A program made the translations under genes and the position numbers. Below are positions 1-7,802 of a stretch of DNA of 64,000 bases, piece by piece (the first letter of the stretch is position 1; each line of letters begins with the position of its first letter). This DNA comes from Hyphomicrobiales bacterium (GTDB lineage Bacteria > Pseudomonadota > Alphaproteobacteria > Rhizobiales > Rhizobiaceae), in the NCBI GenBank assembly GCA_900468285.1, contig UBTF01000002.1:1-64000 (forward strand), in the 5' to 3' direction. The notes under the pieces are model-generated. The model ran no database searches. It saw only the letters and a program-made list of their open reading frames with translations, and was not told the DNA's origin.

Positions 1-20
1 TCAAACTTGCTCTTTGCCAT
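1..20 (-). CDS. tuf: Elongation factor Tu, first codons only (cut by window edge)
   Basis: Read on the minus strand, the window opens with ATG at position 20 followed by codons for MAKSKF and an incomplete seventh codon. This is the characteristic N-terminus of alphaproteobacterial EF-Tu (MAKSKFER...), the GTPase that delivers aminoacyl-tRNA to the ribosome. An AGGAAG ribosome binding site lies just upstream. The tRNA-Tyr/tRNA-Gly pair at 2.1 kb on the same strand supports the call, because tyr-gly tRNA genes precede tufB in Enterobacteria. Only about seven codons are visible, so the call rests on a short match plus context. Confidence 0.72.
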
Positions 21-375
21 GTGAATTGCTTCCTGTGAACGTGAAGTAGTTTTCCCGGCGAACCGGTTTGGTGTCGCCGTTTAAGGCTTTGCAAGCGAAT
101 GCGCAAGACTTAATTGTCGCCGCGCCCGTTGCGCAGCCAAAAGCGACAGGATAGCCACCATATGGTGCCGACAATTCGGAGTGTCAACGCACACACGGCT
201 TCCAATATATGGGATAATCGGCCGCACGCTCTTTACGAGTACATGATTAATGGCATATTGCGGGTCCACTGCCGGCAGGAGACCGGCGAACGGCGCACCA
301 ATGCCCGTATGATAATGCTCGCCTTTAAGCCGCTCTCTCCCACGGCACCAATTCTTGTCCCTTTCAGGATCTGCC
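21..375. other. Divergent tuf/terC intergenic region
   Basis: This 355-base gap carries the promoter region of tuf (minus) and the promoter and leader of terC (plus). The short reading frames that cross it look random. The only clear structure is the GC-rich hairpin region described separately at 262-370. I see no protein gene. Confidence 0.6.
262..370 (+). promoter_or_regulatory. Candidate structured leader RNA of terC
   Basis: Just upstream of terC lies a GC-rich segment with an evident hairpin (GCCGG at 271-275 pairing with CCGGC at 283-287), further C/G-rich blocks, and then the AGGA ribosome binding site at 366-369. A conserved cis-regulatory RNA called the terC motif is known from Alphaproteobacteria close to the ribosome binding site of terC genes. 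I infer that this leader is a member; I could not align it to the model. The Mn-sensing yybP-ykoY signature was looked for and not found. Confidence 0.35.
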
Positions 376-1005
376 ATGGAAATTTTTACCGCCGCCGGTT
401 TTACGGCATTTCTTCAGGTCATAGCAATAGATCTCGTGCTCGCGGGTGATAACGCTATCGTTATCGGCCTTGCCGCTGCGGGCCTGCCCGCAGAACTGCG
501 TCGCAAAGCCATCCTTGTCGGCATCATCGCTGCAACAGTTCTGCGTATCGCCTTTGCGGCGCTTACGGTGCAGCTCCTGGCCATTGTCGGCCTTCAGCTT
601 TTCGGCGGCCTTCTTCTGGCATGGGTATGCTGGAAGATGTGGACCGAATTGCGTGAGCAAAATGGCTCCATGGATGAGGTCGAAGACGAGAATGCCGATC
701 TGACCAAGGGCCAGAAGACCTTCTTCCAGGCCGCCACGCAGATTGTCATTGCCGATGTTTCCATGTCGCTGGACAATGTTCTTGCCGTCGCTGGCGCCGC
801 ACAGGACCATGTCACGGTTCTCATCATCGGCCTCGTCTTCTCGATCGCGCTGATGGGTCTTGCGGCCAACTTCGTTGCCAAGCTGCTGCATCGCTACCGC
901 TGGATTTCCTATATCGGCCTGCTCGTTATCGTCTACGTTGCGGCAAACATGCTCTACCACGGCTTCCTCGAGGTCTGGCCATATATCCAGCCCTATTTCG
1001 GCTGA
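376..1005 (+). CDS. TerC family integral membrane protein
   Basis: A 209-residue, highly hydrophobic protein of the TerC/Alx family. Several members of this family export Mn(II) or help load metal onto exported enzymes; the substrate here is unknown. Two family motifs with buried acidic residues are visible: IDLVLAGDN at residues 18-26 (Asp19, Asp25) and ADVSMSLDN near 126-134 (Asp127, Asp133). About seven membrane segments are expected, with a charged loop near residue 100 (EVEDENADL). I chose ATG 376 over an upstream start at 355 because AGGA precedes it at suitable spacing and the homologous region begins with MEIF. A strong terminator follows at 1031. Confidence 0.9.
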   Translation: MEIFTAAGFTAFLQVIAIDLVLAGDNAIVIGLAAAGLPAELRRKAILVGIIAATVLRIAFAALTVQLLAIVGLQLFGGLLLAWVCWKMWTELREQNGSMDEVEDENADLTKGQKTFFQAATQIVIADVSMSLDNVLAVAGAAQDHVTVLIIGLVFSIALMGLAANFVAKLLHRYRWISYIGLLVIVYVAANMLYHGFLEVWPYIQPYFG

Positions 1006-1030
1006 TCTAAAAACACTGCCAATACCACCA

Positions 1031-1060
1031 AGCCCCGGGGGGAAACCTCGGGGCTTTTTT
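1031..1060 (+). terminator. Rho-independent terminator of terC
   Basis: A stem of AGCCCCG (1031-1037) with CGGGGCT (1049-1055) is followed by a run of T. It lies 25 bases after the terC stop codon. Confidence 0.9.
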
Positions 1061-1227
1061 CATGCGCATAATTCACCGCATTGATTCTCATCGACAAAAG
1101 GGAATCAGGGCGCAAGCGGCAACTCAAAGAAATTGCCGGTTCGAAATGACGATTGCCGTAAGCCTCGCGCAAGCTAAAAGAGTCACTAATTTAGATATAA
1201 GAAATAACTACAGAGGCAATCTGAACA

Positions 1228-1362
1228 ATGGCTTACGATTGGTCTGGTGGACGAACTCGCCGTTCAAGGCGCGTAAAGCTTGGCGCGACCATCGGGGCAT
1301 TGGCGCTCGCCGCCCTCATTGGGCAATTCTATTTCGGATTTTTCTTCTACGGATTGGGATAA
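1228..1362 (+). CDS. Small single-pass membrane protein (44 aa), unknown function
   Basis: This frame, shorter than usual gene-calling cut-offs, encodes 44 residues: a basic N-terminus (MAYDWSGGRTRRSRRVKLG) followed by one hydrophobic helix and an aromatic-rich end (YFGFFFYGLG). A GAGG-type ribosome binding site lies about ten bases before ATG 1228. The positive-inside layout predicts an N-in inner-membrane peptide. It stops three bases before the convergent PAS gene. I do not recognise the family. Basic start, clean membrane segment and ribosome binding site together make it a likely real gene. Confidence 0.6.
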   Translation: MAYDWSGGRTRRSRRVKLGATIGALALAALIGQFYFGFFFYGLG

Positions 1363-1365
1363 CGC

Positions 1366-1797
1366 TTAATCAACCGCGTGAGGCGCATTGAGGTTCGATG
1401 GAACAGGCTCTCCGCCGTGCGGGCAGCTTTCAAAAACAACGCCTGAGAACAGCGTCGCAACACCATCGATATATCGGTAGCATTTTCCGACTTCAGTCAC
1501 CTTGACGAAACTCTCACCTCGCCGAACGCGGTAGACCATTTCGAAGGATTGCCCAGACAGAACGGAATCCTGAATGCCCTCGACCACGTAGGGCCTGTCG
1601 TCTTCGTGTATCCGCTCCATCATGCTTTCAGCGGGCAGCCCGCCGTTCAATTCATCGATGGAAAAGCCCATGATGCGACCGAAGACCTCGTCCGCCCAAA
1701 ACAGATTTTGCACTACGTCCCAGGCATAAAATCCGCCCAGATTCATGGCAACGTAGCGTTGAAGGCGCGCATTTTCAGGCATAGCCAATCCTGACAT
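1366..1797 (-). CDS. PAS-domain protein (143 aa)
   Basis: A short soluble protein consisting essentially of one PAS fold. The segment from about residue 14 (RYVAMNLGGFYAWDVVQNLF) through ERIHEDDRP near residue 62 and the VYRVRRGES and GVATLFSGVVFE strands has the PAS_3 pattern. There is no kinase, GGDEF or DNA-binding domain, so it would act as a stand-alone sensor or partner. Similar small PAS proteins are common in Rhizobiaceae, without a defined role. A second possible start is Met6. It runs convergently with the 44-residue membrane peptide and away from the tRNA genes. Confidence 0.7.
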   Translation of the reverse strand: MSGLAMPENARLQRYVAMNLGGFYAWDVVQNLFWADEVFGRIMGFSIDELNGGLPAESMMERIHEDDRPYVVEGIQDSVLSGQSFEMVYRVRRGESFVKVTEVGKCYRYIDGVATLFSGVVFESCPHGGEPVPSNLNAPHAVD

Positions 1798-2066
1798 GAT
1801 TTTTGCCGAGTAGAAGTTTGCAAGAGACTACATAAAGCAGAGAGATTTGAAAATATTTAGTTATTCTAATTGCTTAAATTAATCTGCGACCTTCCATCAC
1901 AGGTTATGACAATGTCAAAACACACCAAAATATCACTGCAACTATCCTGAGGCGGCACAGGCACCGTCCCAAATTTATACAGCCGCCGACTGCATGAGCC
2001 GCCATGAATGCGGAAACATGCGATGGCAATCAGTTTGGAAGCGTGACAGTTTCGGGAGTGAAATTT

Positions 2067-2140
2067 TGGAGCGGGTAGCGGGAATCGAACCCGCGTATTC
2101 AGCTTGGAAGGCTGCTGCTCTACCATTGAGCTATACCCGC
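2067..2140 (-). tRNA. tRNA-Gly (TCC anticodon)
   Basis: The minus strand folds into a complete cloverleaf: 5' GCGGGTA pairs with TACCCGC, discriminator T is followed by an encoded CCA (2067-2069), the D-arm reads AGCTCAATGGTAGAGC, the anticodon loop is CTTCCAA and the T-loop is TTCGATT. The anticodon TCC reads GGA/GGG codons. It lies 24 bases after tRNA-Tyr on the same strand, so the two are probably co-transcribed. Confidence 0.97.
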
Positions 2141-2164
2141 GGCGCTGGTCTGATCCGTGCAGAA

Positions 2165-2249
2165 TGGTGGAGGAAGTTGGATTTGAACCAACGTAGGCTG
2201 AGCCAACGGATTTACAGTCCGTCCCCTTTAACCACTCGGGCATTCCTCC
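2165..2249 (-). tRNA. tRNA-Tyr (GTA anticodon)
   Basis: The minus strand forms a class II tRNA with a long variable arm: 5' GGAGGAA pairs with TTCCTCC, discriminator A plus encoded CCA (2165-2167), anticodon loop CTGTAAA with GTA, and T-loop TTCAAAT. It precedes tRNA-Gly in the transcript. Confidence 0.97.
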
Positions 2250-2539
2250 AGTATTCTGCGAGGATCAAGCAACCAAGCTTAACCAGATGTCCGTCCCGGA
2301 GCGTTGCCGTTTCGTCGTCTGTGGCCGCGTATATGACTGCCCTCGCCGCTTCTGTCAACACGATGTATGACGAAAATATGTGAAAAATTCGAACAGAGTC
2401 ATAGGCCTGTGGATTACGTCCATGCGCCGCAACATCTGTTCCCGGCCTTACACAGGACGAGATCAAAAAACTGCTCCTGTTCAGCTCAGCTTTGGGCCGG
2501 GGTACTGGTGCTAAACCTACGCGGAAGATATAAGGCCCC

Positions 2540-3421
2540 ATGAGCAAAGACGATCAGAACGAAAAATCCACCCGCGATACTCACTATGCAACGCTGCGCC
2601 GCGCTGTGCGCGATGCCAAGCGGGAGCGTGGTGAAATCCCGACCCCCGCCTTTCAGAAGCGCAAGCCGAGGGCGGCCGACGACTGGAAGCCGCCGCAACT
2701 CGCGCCGGATCAGGTGCACCTCTATGGTTTGCATACCGTACGCGCAGCCCTGGCCAACAAGGAGCGGCAGATCGTCAAGCTGTCCGTGACGATGAATGCG
2801 CTTTCACGCCTGGAAATCGGCACGGCCGAAGAACAGCCTTTCCCTGTCGAGATGGTCTCGCCTCAGGATATCGACAAGGTCCTGGGTCCGGATGCCATCC
2901 ATCAGGGCGTCATGCTGGAAACAAAGCCGCTTCCGGTGCGCAAATTGTCTGCACTGAAAGACAGCCCTCTCATCCTGGTGTTGGATCAGGTGACAGATCC
3001 GCACAATGTCGGCGCCGTGATGCGGTCTGCGGTGGCGTTTAATGCGGGCGCTCTCATCACGACCATGCGCCACAGCCCGACCGAATCTGGCGTGCTGGCC
3101 AAGTCCGCCTCGGGCGCGCTGGAAATGATTCCCTATATCCAGATCACCAATCTGGCAGATGCGCTTGGTGAGTTGCACAAGCTGGGCTTTACGTCCATCG
3201 GGCTCGATTCCGAGGGACCTGCGCCGATTGAGCAGACCTTTTCGGGTGAGAAGATTGCGCTCGTTCTGGGGGCTGAAGGCAAGGGATTGCGGCAGAAGAC
3301 CCGCGAGACCGTCACAGCATTGGCAAGGCTGGACATGCCGGGAGAGATAAAATCACTCAACGTCTCCAACGCTGCCGCCATTGCGCTTTACGCGACGCAG
3401 CAATTTCTTAAAAAGAAATAG
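2540..3421 (+). CDS. rlmB: 23S rRNA (guanosine-2'-O)-methyltransferase, SpoU family
   Basis: A 293-residue SPOUT methyltransferase that in E. coli methylates the ribose of G2251 in the peptidyl-transferase P-loop using SAM. An N-terminal basic linker (residues 1-55) precedes the substrate-binding domain (about 58-130, starting HLYGLHTVRAAL). The catalytic domain shows all three SpoU motifs: LDQVTDPHNVGAVMRSA from residue 148, LVLGAEGKGLR near 240 and LNVSNAAAIALYATQ near 273, which together form the trefoil-knot SAM site. It is transcribed divergently from the tRNA-Tyr/Gly pair, a fitting neighbour for a translation gene. The long N-terminal extension is typical of rhizobial copies. Confidence 0.92.
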   Translation: MSKDDQNEKSTRDTHYATLRRAVRDAKRERGEIPTPAFQKRKPRAADDWKPPQLAPDQVHLYGLHTVRAALANKERQIVKLSVTMNALSRLEIGTAEEQPFPVEMVSPQDIDKVLGPDAIHQGVMLETKPLPVRKLSALKDSPLILVLDQVTDPHNVGAVMRSAVAFNAGALITTMRHSPTESGVLAKSASGALEMIPYIQITNLADALGELHKLGFTSIGLDSEGPAPIEQTFSGEKIALVLGAEGKGLRQKTRETVTALARLDMPGEIKSLNVSNAAAIALYATQQFLKKK

Positions 3422-3456
3422 TTTCTCGAATTTGTCACGCCTTTATGGGAGCCACA

Positions 3457-3843
3457 ATGCCAGACCAGATCAAACCAACCGGTGAACTGACACTTCGCAC
3501 GCTGGCCATGCCTGCGGATGCCAATCCCGCCGGAGATATCTTTGGTGGTTGGGTCATGTCACAGATGGACTTGGCAAGTGGCATTCGCGCCGCAGAACGG
3601 GCACGCTGTCGCGTGGTAACGGCTGCGGTCAAGGAAATGGCATTCGATCTGCCCGTGAAAATCGGCGACACCCTGTCCATCTACACCGATATTGCGCGTG
3701 TGGGCCGCACATCCATCACGCTTACGGTTGAAGCATGGGCGCAGCGCTCGCGCTACGATGCGCTGGAAAAAGTAACCGCAGGCACGTTTATCATGGTAGC
3801 GATGGATGACGAGGGCAAGCCGAAGCCTATCGCCAAAGCCTGA
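3457..3843 (+). CDS. Acyl-CoA thioesterase, YciA/hotdog family
   Basis: A 128-residue single hotdog-fold protein. The motif NPAGDIFGGWVMSQMD near residues 19-34 carries the helix and the Asp (in AGD) used by YciA-type enzymes to hydrolyse acyl-CoA thioesters. The C-terminal strand region (TAGTFIMVAMDDEGKP) is also family-like. I chose ATG 3457 because GGGAG lies directly upstream; ATG 3445 would add only four residues and lacks such a site. It lies about 35 bases after rlmB and may be read from the same transcript. Confidence 0.88.
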   Translation: MPDQIKPTGELTLRTLAMPADANPAGDIFGGWVMSQMDLASGIRAAERARCRVVTAAVKEMAFDLPVKIGDTLSIYTDIARVGRTSITLTVEAWAQRSRYDALEKVTAGTFIMVAMDDEGKPKPIAKA

Positions 3844-4019
3844 ACTTACCATCGACAGGTCTATCCTGGTCGCCTATTGGCGCGCCACTGCCCCACGCCG
3901 GATGGATCGCCCATCGCGATGAAATCTGCGTCGCAGGACGAGATCACGCTGAAAACACATTTTTGTGTGCTGATACCAGTGCCGATGTCGGCATTGTTGT
4001 CACTCTGGGAGGAGCGCAC

Positions 4020-4220
4020 ATGAATAACCGTACTGTCATCATCGTTATTGCAGCGATCGTCATTCTTTCGGCGGTGGCGTATTTTATGGGCGGCACAAGT
4101 CCAACCGGGACGACCTCGTCACCCGCCAGCCCGCCGCCAGCAACATCGACACAGCCCGCAACGCCAGCGCCTTCAACGCCGGCACCCAATGCGCCCGCGC
4201 AAAACCAGTCGACGCCATAA
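4020..4220 (+). CDS. Small membrane-anchored Pro/Ala/Thr-rich protein, unknown
   Basis: Sixty-six residues: one N-terminal hydrophobic helix (TVIIVIAAIVILSAVAYFMG, residues 5-24) followed by a disordered tail made almost only of Pro, Ala, Thr and Ser. GGGAGGAG immediately upstream of ATG 4020 sets the start and argues for translation. The layout suggests a single-pass inner-membrane peptide with a periplasmic tail. Such proteins are recurrent in Rhizobiaceae but have no assigned role. An alternative start 57 bases upstream lacks a ribosome binding site. Confidence 0.6.
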   Translation: MNNRTVIIVIAAIVILSAVAYFMGGTSPTGTTSSPASPPPATSTQPATPAPSTPAPNAPAQNQSTP

Positions 4221-4440
4221 ACGCCTGACGCCGGCGGGCATGTGCTTCGGTCTGGCTTGACGAAAAAAGGTGGGGTGCAGATGAAACCCCTCCTCCACCC
4301 TTTAGGGATTCACATTTTTGCGGCGGCTTCAGCCTCTGGCAGGGGAAAAGCCTATCGGGCGAATAGAGGTCGGAGAGCGCCTGCCACGGCGAGCCCAAGA
4401 GTGCTGGATGCTCACATGACCAGGCGTCGCACGAACGCGC

Positions 4441-5706
4441 TTAAAGACTGCTCGATGTCCGGCGGCATCGCCAGTTCCAGTCTCTCGGTTCGCCAATATC
4501 CATGTGGACAGATTCGGTGTGGCAATAGGTGCCCACGCCACCCCGATCAGGCAGGGAGCGCAGATAGCTGGCAAGCTCCCACTTCGATACACCGCTGACC
4601 TGAATATCTGCGGCATCGCATGTGTAGTGTTTGGAACCCTGCGTCGTTGCCTTGGGCGGCCTATAGCCTGAGGTGACCATCGCTCGGCGCCCGTAATGCG
4701 CTTCGACTTCCTTTATCCGCCTTATCATTTCCGGCTTGAAACAGCCGACATTTACATTCTCCGTCTGAAGCAGCAATCCGTTTGGCGCGACCCGGCTGAG
4801 ACCGGAGAGCGACGCCAGCTTCATCAGACCGGCTGGCTTGTCGCTATCGCTGTCATCGAACTCGTCGGTCATGCTCACCCGGCCATTGGAGCCGACGTGA
4901 GCGGCATTGCGGTTTGCCGTCAGCGGCAAGGCGGCCATCTGCGTCAGTCCGGTGGAAGCGCCAGCCCCACGCTTCTTGACGGCACCGGCAACGAAAGCTG
5001 CAACAGGGACAGAGCCCTCTCCCCCCGGCTGCGGCTGGCCCTGCTTTACCGGTTGCGCCGCCAGTGCCTGACCGGCATCGGCAGGAGAGTTCGGCGACGA
5101 GTACATGGAATGCTGCTGCGATGTCTGCGCCTCAGGCGGCAAAACCGGCCTTGGCTGGCCCGCCGCAGGCGCGGAATAGACGCTGTTGAGTGCCGGAGAA
5201 ATTTTGGCTGCAGGCGCATAGGCGTTAGCGCCCGCACTGGCAGCCGGGTCCGCCGGAACGCCATCGGGTTTTATAGCCACCGCATTGGGTTGGGAATTGG
5301 CGTAAATGCTGAGTGAGCTGGCAGAAATGCCGGTGGGCTGGGTAACCAGACCTGATATCTGCGCTTCCTGACCATAGGCGGACGGCGGCTGTGGCTGGCC
5401 TGGCACAGCAGAAGCGTGGGGGGCAGCCTGTCTCGAAGACGCCGACACCAAGGCCGGGTCGACATAGCCGCCATTCGGGTTTCTTGCCATCGCGGGCGCT
5501 TGATCGGTGCTTGCAACCTGCGCCGCCGAGGCATCGGCCGCCGGTGTGGCAGCGGGTTGGGCCTGCGAAAGTGTCTTGTCGGAACCTGCGGTCACGCAGC
5601 CTGATAGCGCCAGCATAAACACAGCGGCAAGACAGCGTGCTGACGCATGTGACGATGAACGGGTGACAAGTTTCAAGGCAAAGCCTCCGCAGGCGCTTTT
5701 CGACAC
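4441..5706 (-). CDS. Lipoprotein with C-terminal M15-type peptidase domain
   Basis: The C-terminal 110 residues match the peptidase M15A fold (DUF882/YcbK, D-Ala-D-Ala carboxypeptidase-like), with the zinc-ligand pattern SGYRPP, then GSKHYTCDAADI (His-x6-Asp) and later SVHMDIG (HxD). The N-terminus carries a lipobox (LALSGC), so the protein is probably a lipoprotein, and the roughly 270-residue middle is low-complexity Pro/Ala/Gln/Ser. The enzyme probably trims peptidoglycan in the periplasm. The start is uncertain: GTG 5706 gives a plausible signal peptide, whereas TTG 5754 would place 48 bases of poor sequence in front. Genes from 4221 to 4440 are absent. Confidence 0.72.
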   Translation of the reverse strand: MSKSACGGFALKLVTRSSSHASARCLAAVFMLALSGCVTAGSDKTLSQAQPAATPAADASAAQVASTDQAPAMARNPNGGYVDPALVSASSRQAAPHASAVPGQPQPPSAYGQEAQISGLVTQPTGISASSLSIYANSQPNAVAIKPDGVPADPAASAGANAYAPAAKISPALNSVYSAPAAGQPRPVLPPEAQTSQQHSMYSSPNSPADAGQALAAQPVKQGQPQPGGEGSVPVAAFVAGAVKKRGAGASTGLTQMAALPLTANRNAAHVGSNGRVSMTDEFDDSDSDKPAGLMKLASLSGLSRVAPNGLLLQTENVNVGCFKPEMIRRIKEVEAHYGRRAMVTSGYRPPKATTQGSKHYTCDAADIQVSGVSKWELASYLRSLPDRGGVGTYCHTESVHMDIGEPRDWNWRCRRTSSSL

Positions 5707-5816
5707 GTTCGGCCCGTCCCCGGCGTCTATTGGACCGATGACAGATCTCGACAACGAGACCGGTCATCGGGCAACACGGGAGAGCGGAGAGATATCACCT
5801 CAAAAAAGGAATCATC

Positions 5817-6257
5817 TCACCAGGAGCCGGTATTCTCCATGGATATCCACGGTTCGGCTGGTGCAAGGCTTGCGCCTTTCTGCAATATCTCAATGGAAAT
5901 GCCATCCGGAGAGCGGACGAAGGCCATGTGGCCGTCGCGTGGGGGCCGATTGATCGTTACGCCCGCCGCCTGCAATTTTGCGCAGATTTCGTAGATATCG
6001 TTGACCTCATAGGCCAGATGGCCGAAATTGCGTCCGCCGGCATAATCTTCGCTGTCCCAATTGTAGGTCAGCTCCAGAAGTGGGGCCTTGTGCTCCTGTG
6101 CGGTCGCGACATCCTCGGCTGCCGCAAGAAACACGAGGGTAAAGCGACCCTTCTCGTTTTCGATGCGGCGAACTTCCTGAAGTCCGAACATGTTGACGTA
6201 GAATTCCAGGGATTTATCAAGGTCTTTTACACGGACCATCGTGTGCAGATAACGCAT
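5817..6257 (-). CDS. gloA: Lactoylglutathione lyase (glyoxalase I)
   Basis: A 146-residue VOC-fold enzyme that isomerises the hemithioacetal of methylglyoxal and glutathione to S-lactoylglutathione, the first step of methylglyoxal detoxification. All four expected metal ligands are present: His5 (MRYLHTM), Glu62 (LLELTYNW), His80 (FGHLAY) and Glu123 (ISIEIL). The short loop pattern resembles the Ni/Co-dependent bacterial class (E. coli type). The last 15 residues extend slightly beyond the E. coli protein. It stands alone between the M15-like lipoprotein and the cold-shock gene. Confidence 0.93.
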   Translation of the reverse strand: MRYLHTMVRVKDLDKSLEFYVNMFGLQEVRRIENEKGRFTLVFLAAAEDVATAQEHKAPLLELTYNWDSEDYAGGRNFGHLAYEVNDIYEICAKLQAAGVTINRPPRDGHMAFVRSPDGISIEILQKGASLAPAEPWISMENTGSW

Positions 6258-6445
6258 TTACTTCTCCTCATTGTATTATTCCTGCCGTTACGTCAGGCAA
6301 GTCAGCCTTGAGCAAGCCCAAAGACATAAAAGCAGGTGGATAAATCAGAAACTAGGGCTTGCGCGAAACCGTTACCAAGATGTTAATCTAATTCCAGGGA
6401 ATCAGTTGACCGGTAATGGTAAGTGCGTAGAGGGGCTGGGCGGAA

Positions 6446-7024
6446 ATGGCTGATAGGATGTCGTCTAAGAATGTAGCCGATTTTGAAGACCTTTCTAGCG
6501 AAGCGGTCGATCTCGTAGAGATCACCGGTGTCGTGAAATGGTTCGACGTTGCCAAGGGTTTCGGCTTTATCGTACCGGATAACGGTATGCAGGATGTCCT
6601 TCTACACGTTTCTTGCCTGCGCCGCGATGGTTATCAGACAATTCTTGAAGGAACCCGCATTGTTGCGCTGGTCCAGCGCCGCGATCGTGGATACCAGACC
6701 TTCCGCATTCTTTCGATGGACCAGTCCACTGCGGTTCACCCGTCACAACTGCCCCCCGTTCGCACCCATGTCCAGGTTACGCCATCCAGCGGCCTGGAGC
6801 GCGCCATCGTCAAGTGGTTCAACCGCACCAAGGGCTTCGGCTTTTTGACCCGCGGCGAAGGCACGGAAGACATTTTCATCCACATGGAAACGCTTCGCCG
6901 CTTCGGCCTTGCCGAATTGCGCCCGGGTCAGGTCGTTCTCGTTCGTTTCGGGGATGGCGACAAGGGATTGATGGCAGCGGAAATACACCCGGACAATCCA
7001 GCTCCGATCGGTATGTCGCATTGA
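6446..7024 (+). CDS. Double cold-shock-domain protein (192 aa)
   Basis: Two CSD/OB folds are joined in one chain. The first (about residues 27-90) carries GVVKWFDVAKGFGFIVPD and LLHVSCL; the second (about 118-180) carries AIVKWFNRTKGFGFLTRG and IFIHMETL. These are the RNP1 and RNP2 surfaces that bind single-stranded RNA/DNA. Tandem-CSD proteins are a known alphaproteobacterial type. Met1 (6446) and Met5 are both possible starts. The stop codon overlaps the ATG of the DUF192 gene (7022-7026), so the two are translationally coupled. Its second domain is closer to classical CspA than the first, whose FIVPD replaces the usual FI-T/S pattern. Confidence 0.9.
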   Translation: MADRMSSKNVADFEDLSSEAVDLVEITGVVKWFDVAKGFGFIVPDNGMQDVLLHVSCLRRDGYQTILEGTRIVALVQRRDRGYQTFRILSMDQSTAVHPSQLPPVRTHVQVTPSSGLERAIVKWFNRTKGFGFLTRGEGTEDIFIHMETLRRFGLAELRPGQVVLVRFGDGDKGLMAAEIHPDNPAPIGMSH

Positions 7025-7512
7025 TGAGTGTCGCGTCCTCACTGGCCACGGCTTGCAAAACAGCCGCTTTTTGCGCAGTTCTTGTGGCATCATCTGCAGG
7101 AGCTGTTTCCGCGCAGGAAAAGTTCGCGTCTGAGCCTCTCACAATTGAGACGGCTGACGGAAAGTCGCACACATTCACTGCGGAACTGGCATTGACTGAT
7201 GGCCAGAGACAGCAGGGACTGATGTTCCGCAAGTCAATGGCAGCCGACCACGGGATGCTGTTCGATTTCAAGATGGACCGGGAAGTGACGATGTGGATGA
7301 GAAACACGCTCATCCCGCTGGATATGGTCTTCATTTCGAAGGCCGGACGCGTCACGCATGTGCATCGCAATGCAGTGCCGCATTCAGAAGACATCATCAG
7401 CTCGAAAGGAGCTGTTCGTTACGTGCTGGAGCTAAACGGCGGTCAGACGCGCGAACTCGGCATAGAGAGCGGCGCGACAGTGCGCAGCAAGCAGATCGGC
7501 AACGCCGACTAA
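7024..7512 (+). CDS. Exported DUF192 protein
   Basis: A 162-residue protein with an N-terminal signal peptide (residues 1-30, ending VSAQ). The mature part is a DUF192 domain, recognisable by RQQGLMFRKSM, MLFDF, TMWMRNTLIPLDMVFI and the C-terminal VLELNGG motif. The family has a beta-barrel structure but no established biochemical role. The ATG overlaps the stop of the double cold-shock gene, indicating an operon. I preferred this start to an upstream in-frame one because only this gives a signal peptide at the N-terminus. Confidence 0.87.
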   Translation: MSVASSLATACKTAAFCAVLVASSAGAVSAQEKFASEPLTIETADGKSHTFTAELALTDGQRQQGLMFRKSMAADHGMLFDFKMDREVTMWMRNTLIPLDMVFISKAGRVTHVHRNAVPHSEDIISSKGAVRYVLELNGGQTRELGIESGATVRSKQIGNAD

Positions 7513-7553
7513 CTGCAAAGGCCGGGCGAGAAACGCCCGACCGCCTCACTTCA

Positions 7554-7802
7554 TTAATAGCAAGGCTCGATGTGGCTGAGGATCCGGCAGTTCGAGATCG
7601 ATGAGGCAAGATTGATCGCGATGTCGATTGCTTCGACAGAATCGGCGGTGCCCTCGAGATAGATCACGTCATTCTCTACGGTCGCCAGAATACTGGACTT
7701 TTCCAAACCCGATTCGAATGCGAGTGCAGAGGTGATTGCCTGGCACACACCGGCCATACGTTCACCGAAAAAGCTTTCCTGAATTCCAGATAGGTTGAAC
7801 AT
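7554..7802 (-). CDS. Small BON-domain protein (82 aa)
   Basis: The sequence ICQAITSALAF... followed by ILATVENDVIYLEGTADSVEAIDIAINLASSIS matches a BON (bacterial OsmY and nodulation) domain, the lipid/ligand-associated fold found in OsmY and related stress proteins. There is no signal peptide, so it would be cytoplasmic. The start is decided by an excellent AAGGAGGT seven bases before ATG 7802; a frame extension to 7886 lacks this. The divergent neighbour is a DUF982 gene with an EcfG-like promoter, so a role in the general stress response is plausible. Confidence 0.7.
   Translation of the reverse strand: MFNLSGIQESFFGERMAGVCQAITSALAFESGLEKSSILATVENDVIYLEGTADSVEAIDIAINLASSISNCRILSHIEPCY

Noticed and set aside
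21-375. yybP-ykoY Mn riboswitch upstream of terC
   Set aside because: The conserved GGGGAGUAG and ACCUUUGC segments were not found in the leader; only a generic GC-rich hairpin region is present.
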